Source: Ostrinia nubilalis
Lineage: Eukaryota; Arthropoda; Insecta; Lepidoptera; Crambidae
Assembly: GCF_963855985.1 (NCBI RefSeq)
Contig: NC_087117.1
Span: 3,855,001 to 3,919,000, forward strand
Reading direction: 5' to 3'
Length of the DNA: 64,000 bases
Notes under the pieces: model-generated
Told to the model about the DNA's origin: nothing
The model's database searches: none
Seen by the model: only the letters and a program-made list of their open reading frames with translations
Shown: one piece after another, positions 41,001-52,538 of the stretch
Layout: every line of letters begins with the position of its first letter
How positions within the stretch are numbered: the first letter of the stretch is position 1
Made by a program: the position numbers and the translations under genes

Positions 41001-44000
41001 ACCGTCCTTAGACGTCGCTTGGCCACAGAGGGCACTGTCCTCAGAAGACGCTTGTCCACAGAGGGCACTGTCCTTAGAGGACGCTCGTCCACAGAGGTCA
41101 CTATCTTCAGAGGACGCTGGTCACAAGAGAGCACTGTCCTCAAAAGACGATTGTATACAGAGGGCACTCTCCTCGGAGGACGCTCGTCCACAGAGGGAAC
41201 TGTCCTCAGAGGACACTTGTCCACAGAGGCCACTGTCCTCAGAGGACGCTTGTGCACAGAGGGAACTGTCCAGATAGGGAACTGTCCTCAGAGGACGCTT
41301 GTCCAAAGAGGCCACTGCCCTCAGATGACGCTTGTGCACAGAGGACGCTTGTCCACAGAGGACGCCGCTTGTCCACAGAGGACGCTTGTCCACAGACGCC
41401 ACTGTCCTCAGAGGACGCTTGTGTACAGAGGACACTGTCCTCAGAAGATACTTGTCCACAGAAAAAAAGAGGCTTTTTCGTTTCATGTGTAGATATTGTA
41501 AACATATTCTTTTTTGCTTTCAGAGAATTCGTAACAAACGAAGCGACGACGACGTGGAAGAATTTGTACGAGGAGCATAACAAATCGCTCGAATCGTCGG
41601 GCAACGAATCTGGAGCCAACGTGCCGCGGTCCATCGGCCACATCGGCACTAGGATATTCGATAAACAATTCCAGGAAGAGGAGGCGGTTGACTTCGGTGC
41701 CACCATTGACACGCACTCCGCACACATAAGCGACTCCATCAATAATGTCAACTTCTCACAGCACGCCTCATTCTCGACAGACGACAGAAAACTGCCAGCG
41801 CCTAATCAAAACTTCGAAATGAGCGAATTTACAGACCACCAAAGCAAACTTTTCGGCGATGACCTAGCCATGCCCACGATGGGAGAGATGTCTGGACGTA
41901 TCGACGTCAATTTCTCAGCTGTTCAGACGATTGGAAACGCTAAAGACGATTTGGATGAGATTCAGAACGATTTGAAGAGAGCCAGGAGTATCGGCGTGTG
42001 TCCGTTAATGGGCAGAAGAAGCCTTTCGGAATACATAGAAATGGATTTGGACGCGACTCACGTGACGATCAAGCAAGACGATGATGATATGTCTATCACG
42101 GATACAATACACAGTCCAAAAGTCCAACATGTGTCTCAAAACCTCAGTTCGGCGCTTGATAAGAAAGCCAGTATCAGTAACGATTGGGTCGCCGACAAAG
42201 AGAATATTGCCCTTAACCCTTACATAACTCCAAAGGAATCTATCAATTTTGCTGTAAATGAGAATTCAGATAAAATTCTAGTGTTCGATGGTAAAAGGTT
42301 GACTATACAGTCTGATAAAGAGGCAGACAAAATTCTTAAAGAATGTACGAGTGAAACAGTTCCTAAAGAAGCTAAAACGCACCAGAGAAAGACGATTGTG
42401 TTGAATGTGAATGATGATTTACCGAACTTTAAGTCTACTCAAGGCATGATGCGGAATGAATCAAGTCTGGCGCATGAGAGGAGTAGAACTCTAGTATATG
42501 ATGACCTAGGAGATATATCTGTCACCCAAGCTGTACCAGCGAACATCATGTTGAATGATGACAAAGTGGAACATGACAGACGAAGGACTATGGTCTACAA
42601 TGACAATGAAGGCAATATTTCTATAACCCAAGCTGTACCAGCAAAAATAGTGTTTAACGAACAAAAAGCAGAGGGTCAAAGACGTCGGACTATGCTTTAC
42701 GACGATATCGAAGGCAATATTTCTATAACCCAAGCTGTCCCAGCGAAAATTGTATTTAATGAACATACCAAGCTTGAGGAAAGAAGAAGAACAGTGGTAT
42801 ATGATGACGTAGCAGGAAATATCTCTATCACCCAAGGTATACCAGCAAATATAATGATCAATGAGAAAACAAGTGAAAAAAGAAGAACGATCTACGACGA
42901 TATTGCGGGCAATATTTCTATTACGCAAGCGGTACCAGCGAATATAATTTTAAACGAACAAAGAATAAAAGACGATAAAAGTAGGACGATGGTATACGCT
43001 GACATCGCAGGCGATATTTCTTTCACGCAAGCTATACCGCAGAATATTATGTTTAGTGAAAACGTAAAAACGTATGATGAGAAGGAAAAAACTACGGTAT
43101 ACGATGATCTTTCGGGCAATATTTCTATTACCCAAGCGATACCATCGAGGATAGTGTGTAACGAACAGTCCAAAGTAGAGGATCAGAGACGAAAAAGTAT
43201 AGTATACGATGAACTAGCTGGGAATATATCTTTCACTCAAGCTATCCCGCCAAATATAATGGTAAATAAAATCAAAGAAGAAAAGAGGAGGACCATGGTC
43301 TATGACGATATTGCAGGCAATATTTCCATGACGCAGGCTTTACCAGCGAATATAATATTTAATGAAAAATGCAAAATTGAAGATGAGAAGAGTAGAACAA
43401 TTAACGATGACGTATTGAGCCATATTTCTTTCACTCAAGCTTTACCACCGAATATAATTCCAAATAATGAAGGAAAAATACAAAATGAAAAGAATCCAAG
43501 TATATTTGATGACGTAGCAAGCAATATTTCTTTCACGCAAGCTATAGCACCGAATATAATAGCAAATGATGGAGGCCAAATACAAAATGAAAAGAGGCGC
43601 ACTATAGTTTTTGATGATAAAGCAGACGATATTTCGTTTACTCAAGTGATACCACCGAATATTATGGCAAATGATGGAGCAAAAAAACCCGATGAAAAAA
43701 GGCGGACTATAGTATTTGATGACGTAGCCAGCAATATTTCTTTCACTCAAGCTGTACCACCAAATATAATTCCAAATAATGAAGGCAAAATACAAAATGA
43801 AAAGAGGCGGACTATAGTTTTTGACGATATGGCAGGCAATATTTCGTTTACTCAAGTTATACCACCGAATATTATGGCAAATGATGGAGCAAAAAAACCA
43901 GATGAAAAGAGGCGCACTATTGTATTTGATGACGTAGCCAGCAATATTTCTTTCACTCAAGCTGTACCACCAAATATAATTCCAAATAATGAAGGCACAA

Positions 44001-47000
44001 CACAGAATGAAAAGAGGCGAACTATAGTTTTTGACGATGACAATATTTCGTTTACTCAAGTGATACCTCCAAATATAATGGCAAATAAAAGTATAAATCA
44101 CGAAAAGAACGAATCCATGGTTCACAGTGACAATGCAAATATTTCTATTGCCCATACAGTGCCCCCTAAACAGAATCTAGACAATATAGCTGCAGATAAA
44201 TTTAATATGTCAGTCACACAGTCAGTGCTAGTGAATGTATTGATTGTCAATAATGCTGAAAAAAGGAAGTCTATGAACGCTAATACTGAGGCTTGCAAAA
44301 GCAAAGACAATCGTGAAGATGATGATGAACATAATTCTGTGCCAGTACCAGACCAGAGACAAGAAACTATACCAGAGAGTAGTACTGCTAATACTGCTTC
44401 TAATAATACAGTAGGAAATAAGTCTATTAACAGAACTCAGCTTGCAGATGTATTAACTTCTGATAAACCTGTGCTAGATCAAATAAATTCGAAGGACGGT
44501 TTCATAAACATTATCAGAGATTGTGAAGATGAAATGCAGGCAAGCAATGAGCACAAGTCAAATAAAACCCTAACACATAGTGATAATGTCGATAATTTCA
44601 TAGATGCGCTTAGGAATGTATCTATTGTACAAGATATGCCTTCGAATGTAATGTTAAGCGAAAAGAACAAAGTGCAAGATGATAAAAGAAAATCAGTTTA
44701 TGATGTCGCTGCCAAAGTGATTTCAAAGGATTTTGTTGAAAATAAGGCCAATATGTCAGTTATAAATACGTTAGGTAATGTTTTAATAGTAAATAATGCT
44801 ATGGAAAAACGTAAATCAATCACGTACGATGCAAACAACGAAAACCTTGTTAGTGATGATAACCAGGGCAACACTGAAGAAGAAAGCACAGATAATGAAT
44901 CGAAAAACATTTCTGATGTCCAATTTATACCTGAGCAGAGACAAGAAGTGCTGCCAGAGAGAAGCAAGAGCGTCTTTAGTAATGATCCTAAAGAAGAAAG
45001 AGCTGTAACAAGAACACAACCAGCTGATATAATATCAGAAGCAGTAGAAGAAGACAACAATACCACTTCGAGTGATGGTCTGATCTACATCATAAGAGAC
45101 TGCGAGAGCGAGACGCAAACAAGCAAAACCGACGACCAAAAACCTAACAAAAGTATTACATGGAACGATGAAGTGCCAAAAATCCAACATTCGCCTCTAT
45201 CGTTGGAATACAAAGAAGACATTGATGCTCAAGTTTCCGCAGATCTGCCTAAGAAGTTAGACGAGCTAAAAAGTCTAGTCGGCGTGAAAAATCCACCCGC
45301 GAACAGAATTTACGAAAAAGTAGTCAGTTCGGATGTAGACGACAAATTGCTCGACAAATCGGAAAGCCAGGACAAGTTTGAAATGTCGAAAGGCGGGAAA
45401 AGTTTCAAAGATGCCAACGATACAAATGAATTGCTCGAAATGCTCTCGGATCTCACTGATAAATCTAATCGGCAATCTCCTGAAAAACCAGTCGAAAAGG
45501 AGGTGAACGAACCACGTCGCCTGAGTGTCGCTCCTAATAGACTTTCAATTGTCATAAGCAGAGAAGACTTGCTAAACAAAATCTCTATGGCTCAAGCGGC
45601 GTTGCAGCGGTCTATTGAAATCGACGAAAGCATAGACACATCAGACACGCCTGAGGAAGTCAGCCTACCCAAGAAGGCAGTGCGAGTGAGCAACGAAGTG
45701 GTCAAGAAACTGCAATTCGAAGACGAATCCGCGAGCGAAACGAGCATCAAATCCGATATAAAAGGCTCGCCGCTGAAAAAGACCGCGTTCGGAGAGACGT
45801 CGTACATGAAGGAGAATAAATCCAAAGTTATTCCCAGTTACTTGAAGGACGTCTCTGATGAAATTAAAGCACTTATGCACGATTTAGTCAAGCCTAATGT
45901 GGATTCAGTGGCTTTCCAAGCGCCGACGCCTGAGAGTCTGAAGAGAGAACCGTCCACTTGCAGCACTCAAATACAAGCCAACCTTATCACTTCCAGCCAG
46001 ATTGATTTGGACACAGAACTGACTTCGGTAACTGAATCCGGATATGAGCTGGCCAAAGCGTCAGCATTCTCAATGGATAGCAGAAGCTATAAGAGCCCTG
46101 CGAAATTATCCGATGTAGAAATGCCCCAAGAAATATCTTTCCGGCCGAAACGTGCCACTCCCAGTCCGCCGGTACAAGACAGAGTCATCGTCTTCGACCA
46201 TTATAACCCGCTGAATAACATACTATTAGCTCCGATTGACTATTCACACGTACATAGATATAATCCGCACAAATCGAACGATACCATCTGCGCTGACAGC
46301 CAGTCGGTGCACAGTCCGAAAGAGGTCGACAGTTTAGAAAAGAAGAACACGCAATTCGTTGGAAACGTTACGGTGACGCATTCGATGCAGCCGTCTGGAG
46401 ATTCGGTTCCCGATAAATCCGACGCTCAAAGTCTTCTATCTAACGCAAGCAAACCCGCGTCAGTTGACGAGTCTGTTTCGGTACGCGTGTGCGAGCTTAA
46501 AGACACTAAAGTGAACACGCTCATCGCGATGAAAGGAAATAAGGAGTTGCTCGAAGCGAGCTCATCTCTAACGCTCGTAGACGATGCGCTAGCGCACAAC
46601 GCTTTCGATGTGGACCTAGACATGGTCACAGCAGAGTCTTCGTCGACAAACAACGCTCAAGGGAATTCCCCCGTTAAAGTCATATACCATAACGACGAAC
46701 CTGACGTGGTTCTATCGGAAAAGGTCGATTCTGACTTAACATCGAACGACGAAATGGTTGAGCCCGTCAAAATGAGTACCAAAGCCAAGAAAAGAAACTA
46801 CAGCCCCACCAAAAAAGAAAAGCACAAGTTTTCGGCGTTGTCCAGTTTGGACGTAACACCGAAACCGATAACGAAGATGCAGAAAATGTCTAACAGTCCG
46901 AAATATGCGAGTCGCAAAGACGTGTCGCCCGAGAAATTGACCGCTGAGAAGGACGAGAATGTTCGCTCGAAGTCTGCGATGGATGTCGATGATTCTTCGG

Positions 47001-50000
47001 ACAGTAAAAACGCGTCGCCCAAAGAGCATAAGCGTTCACCGCGCAAATCTAAAAGTCCTAAATCCAAGAAGCCCGGAACGTCTGTGACTGTGCAGCAATT
47101 GCTGACCAAATACGATATCCACCCAGAAATAGACCAGGAAGCGTTGAACAAGCAAATAATTCAGGCTCTAAGCAGGTCGGATAGTTCGACTGCCCCTAAC
47201 ACCGTATCGTTGACAGATGTACAAAGCAAAAGTCCCGATATCGTGAGCTCTTTCACTAGCAGTAAGAACCATAATGAAATGCGCGAAGCGAGCAGTGTGA
47301 CCACGACGGAATCGCATACTCTCTCGAGTAGTAAGAGTCGATCGGCTAAACTGGAGTGGCAGCCGGAATCTGTTAACGAAAAGAACTCTAACGTCATGTC
47401 GGAATGCGACTCGAGTGTCAACGTGGTTGCTAAGATCGATATGCTGCCGTTTATGGGGTGAGTGGATTTAACCCGGCGTCAATGACGCTCGGTCATATTG
47501 ACCCGAGGCATTTTCAAACGTTCATAATTTTTTTTTGCGTCCATTTTGTGGTTCGAGCGTTCGTATAGCTGGAGATACAACCTCCCTAAGTCCATTCCGT
47601 TAGTTAACTCAGTGTAACTGCGCTTGCGTAGCGAGATACACAGGCTTCAAATTAAAACGGGTCATTATGACCCGGCGTCATCGGTGGGGCGGTGATTTTG
47701 TGGCTTACTTTTATTCGCTTATTTTGTGTTTAGTGCTAGCTTATGTTGTTCTTTTTTAAGTTTTAGTCAAAATGTCTTTGTTGAATGACCCAGTAATAAT
47801 GAAGCGCTGCTAGAAGAGTCGTCTAAAAATCTTTAAAAAAAACAAAAAATATAGACTCATTGTGTTTTTACACATGATTTTTTCATGTTTTGTTCAAAAA
47901 TTCATAAAAAAAGGATTTATATTATGTATCAGTTTTATTTTTGTTTTATTAGCTCAGTAAAGAACCCTATAAATATAGATAGTAATTAAAATTAAGATTA
48001 CTTGTTCGATTTCCTGAAAAATTATCGATGAAGAATGGGTCAATATGACCCGGGGTCATAGTCTTTGCAATTATTTTCACGTCATTGGCGCCGGGTTAAT
48101 TCAAGTGCTTTTAATGCCTTTTGGGCCTTTTTTCAGGGCAATTATACCAGCCCAAATATAGTCCTATAGTCCTTCGGGAAAAGTCGTCGGATACGGCTGA
48201 AATGTGGCGGGAAAAAACAGTCACATTCATCTGCCTCTTATTTATTTATGTGAATAGCTTTTGCCCATGTGAACTTCGTTCTATCACAAAGTCTCAAAAT
48301 TATTTAATTTCTTACTTACCTGATTTTCAAATCCTTTACATAAAGACCTTTTAGTTTTCATTCCCTTCAAAACCTAAAGAAAAATTTTGTTTTATCTATT
48401 TTCACTATATTATAGTGTTGCACCCACTCCTCTGAAGGTTGGAGACTACACTCGAAGTTGTTGACTATTATGTATACCTGGGACAAACAGTCCAGTTAGG
48501 TAGGTCCAACTTCGAGAAAGAGGTCAATCGTCGAATCCAACTCGGATGGGCAGCGTTCGGGAAGCTTCGCCATATACTCACGTCCGAAATACCGCAGTGT
48601 CTCAAGTCGAAAGTATTTGACCAATGCGTGTTGCCAGTGATGGTATACGGATCTGAGACGTGGTCGCATACTATGGGCCTCATAAGAAGGCTCAAGGTCA
48701 CCCAAAGGGCGATGGAGCGGGTTATGCTCGGAGTTTCCCTGCGTGATCGAATCAGAAATGAGGAGATCCGCAGGAGAACCAAAGTAACCGACATAGCTCG
48801 CAGAATTGCTAAAATCAAGTGGCAGTGGGCGGGGCACATAGCTCGTAGAGACGATGGCCGTTGGGGCAGGAAAGTTCTCGAGTGGCGACCACGGGCTGGA
48901 AGACGTAGCGTGGGCAGGCCTCCTACTAGGTGGACCGACGATCTGGTAAAGGTCGCGGGAAGAGCCTGGATGCGGGCAGCGCAGGACCGTTCATTGTGGA
49001 AAACCTTGGGGGAGGCCTTTGTCCAGCAGTGGACGTCATTTGGCTGAAACAACAACTATATTATAGACTGTAAACCCTTGAAGAGAGAGTGACAATAGTG
49101 ACAGTTTCATGCACTGCTTCTTCTCAGCACTGGCCTATTTATTGTCCCAAGCAGTGGTAGGGGTAATACTGTGTACGGGCGGGAGGCAGTGATTGTAAGG
49201 CACCGCTCCCGTGCCCGGGATGTGCGGTCAGGAAGGGAACTAACTCCCTAGTGAGCCTAGAGTCCCTATTCCCTAAGACACTAAGTCCCTAGAGCCCTAG
49301 CCCTGCCTAACAATATATACTTAGACATAATAAGGGTTGGTAGGAAGGAAGCTGCTCCCAGGTCGCCCAGGGCAGCAGCGTTAGGACGGCAGGTAGGCGG
49401 CGGGGACCCGCTGCCAGCCCGGCAGACTCACCGCACAGTATGTTATGAGACTGTATAATCGGACATTCTCATTTATTTGATGAACCGTATAGAGCTCAGT
49501 TATACAAACATGATAGTAAAACTCCCGTTTGAAAATTCCAAGTAGTTTTCGCGGTATAAAAATTCAAAGTTACCTATTTTTTAACTTCAAAATTATACAA
49601 AAATATTCTCACTCGTTAACTAATACCATTTAATTCAGAATTGTTATAATACTTCATAGAGCTCTTAAAACTACATGTAATAAGCATATTAAGTGCTTCG
49701 TAAACGCATTCAGTTAATTAGGAAAAATGATTTTAGTGATTTTTGTTTTTATTTTTTTTCTCAATTATACCTTAATATATGCAAACATTTTTAATTGCAA
49801 GACATAGTCTCATATTTAATCTAATGGTATAAAAAAAATCAGCTTTAAATTCCGTGATGTATTTGAGGAAAATCAAATTGAAAATATGCACCACATAGAA
49901 TTGTAAATTTCTCATCACTTTTTAATAGCAATATTTCTTTTGGATGTTTAAATATCATCAGCTCGATTGTACCAAATTATTGTATTGACATTCGATTTAC

Positions 50001-52493
50001 ATAGGTTTCAAATCGATGAGAAAATTATTAAAGGTAGGCTAAATTCGACTTCCTAGATTTGTTTACATACTTTTTTAGTTAGTTACTTACATACAACTTA
50101 AGTTAATATAAGAGTGTTAAAAAAGAAAAAAGACTCGACTTGAGAACCTCCTCCTTTTTTTGAAGTCGGTTAAAAACAATGTGAATGTGACTTTTTAGAA
50201 CCTTCAACACTGTGCACATAACAGGCAGGATTTGAAACTTTTTAGACATGAATTATTCCTTCCAAAATTGTCGACCCTAGACGCGTAAAAATTTTATTAA
50301 GACGTTTTATGTTTTTTCTCAAATATATCACGGAGTTTAAAGCTGATTTTATTAATACAATTAGATTAAATATCAGACTATATCTTGCAATTAAAAATGT
50401 TTGCATATATTAAGGTATAATTGAGAAAAAAAATAAAAACAAAAATCACTAAAATCATTTTTCCTAATTAACTGAATGCGTTCACGAAGCACTTAATACG
50501 CTTATTACGTGTAGTTTTAAGAGCTCTATGAAGTATTATAACAATTCTGAATTAAATGTTATTAGTTAACGAGTGAGAATATTTTTGCATAATTTTGAAG
50601 TAAAAAAATAGGTAACTTTGAATTTTTATACCGCGAAAACTACTTGGAATTTACAAACGGGAGTTTTACTATCATGTTTGTATAACTGAGCTCTATACGT
50701 TTCATCAAATCAATGAGAATGTCCGATTATACAGTCCCATAACACACTGTGCACCGGACTGATCATAGCGACGGCTAAGGGTGTCTTGGCCGCAGCGGGG
50801 GGAAATGAGACACAACGACGGACGGTTGATATCTGTTTTATTGGTATTATGTTATGCTATTTATACATGGTTTATTGTTTGTACACATTTACATCTATAA
50901 GTTAGTGTGCCGTCGGTGTAGAGTGCCGACGGCGCACGCTGAGGGTTCATGGGTCGCCCGGCGGTCGATGCTGACGGTGCAGCAGGATGTACGATCGTGC
51001 TCGTACATACTGAGACGTGTAAAAATCTATACTAATATTAATTATAAATGCGAAAGTAACTCTGTCTGTCTGTCTCTCTTTCACGCTTAAACCACTGAAC
51101 CGATTTTGATGAAATTTGGCATAGAGATAGTTCGAGTCCCGGAAAAGGACATAGGATAGTTTTTATCCTGGTTTTTGAAACAGGAACGCGCGTGTTAAGG
51201 TTTTTTTATGAAAGACAAAATTCCAGGAAAGCTAGTGCTTTATAAAAGCCTACTTGCAAAAATAAAAGTTCTATGTTGTGCCAGGAGCCACGAGTGCGAG
51301 TGGGAGGCGTCCGGCATCGACACGTGGTCGTTCCGTTTGCTGCACGCGCGCCTGCGCCTCACCGCGCGCCTCGCGCACCGACACGACAACGCGACGAGAA
51401 CGCGCGTGCGGGCCGACACGCCTGTGCGCGCGCTTTCGCTCGACACTGCGCACCAAGGTACGTAGCCATGCTGTGAAACTTGATTTGAAGATCTACAGCT
51501 TCTGCCGTTGGATTTAAAAAAAAATAAAAAAAAAAAATAACTTCTGGACTAGTTTAGGGGGGGCAAGTCATACCCAGCTTCTGGTCTAGCCTAGGGGGGG
51601 CAAGTCATACCCGGCTTCTGGCCAGGGGGGAGGGGCAAAGTCATACCCAGCTTCAGGCCAAGGGGGGGGGCAAGTCATACCCAGCTTCTGGCCTAGCCTA
51701 GGAGGGGCAAAGTCATACCCAGCTTCAGGCCAAGGGGGGGGCAAGTCATACCCAGCTTCTGGCCTAGCCTAGGAGGGGCAAAGTCATACCCAGCTTCAGG
51801 CCAAGGGGGGGGGCAAGTCATACCCAGCTTCTGGCCTAGCCTAGGAGGGGCAAAGTCATACCCAGCTTCAGGCCAAGGGGGGGGGCAAGTCATACCCAGC
51901 TTCTGGCCTAGCCTAGGAGGGGCAAAGTCATACCCAGCTTCTGGCCTAGGGGGGGCAAGTCATACCCAGCTTCTGGTCTAACCTAGGGGGGGCAAGTCAT
52001 ACCCGGCTTCTAACCTAGGGGGGGCAAGTCATACCCGGCTTCTGGCCAGGGGGGAGGGGCAAGTCATACCTAGCTTCTGGCCTAGGGGGGGCAAGTCATA
52101 CCCAGCTTATATACTATAGTCTGGTCTGTGAGCACGTAGAATTTTGTCCAATGACCCCAAGCTGCACACTCACTGCGGGCGCCCGTCGCACCGTCGCGAC
52201 AGCAATATAATTACGCGCGAGCTATAAGGATGGGTAGCTTGGGGTCATGCTCACAGACCGGGCTTTAGGCAGGGTAAAAAACTCCGATACCGCGATGCAG
52301 GATTGTAGGCGCGGCGGTGTATGCCATAGTAACTCATGTGTCAGCGCCATCTGTTGGTCGATGACTACTACTGTGGTAGTACCTATTTACCTAGTTCTAT
52401 TTATACTAGGCAGGGTAGAAAACTCCAATACCGATCCGTTTTTGTTGTATTGTTGTTGTAAATCCCAACTAATATTATAAATGCGAAAGTAAC

Positions 52494-52538
<45 letters not shown>

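Noticed and set aside
40372..41492. Several long open frames (100-230 codons) on both strands
   Set aside because: They are translations of the 33-bp minisatellite, whose unit is a multiple of three and lacks stops. No start context, splice logic or homology.
41252..41523. N-terminal extension of the giant KNL1 open frame
   Set aside because: It lies in the intronic minisatellite. The acceptor at 41521-41523 and the phase from exon 2 place the exon start at 41524.
43442..44155. 237-codon antisense frame opposite the KNL1 repeats
   Set aside because: Shadow of the repeat array; repeating WYSLSERNIA units mirror the sense repeats.
51240..51517. Alternative open frames on both strands over KNL1 exon 4
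   Set aside because: By-products of high GC; only the CEWEASGIDTW frame matches the RWD domain and splices in phase.
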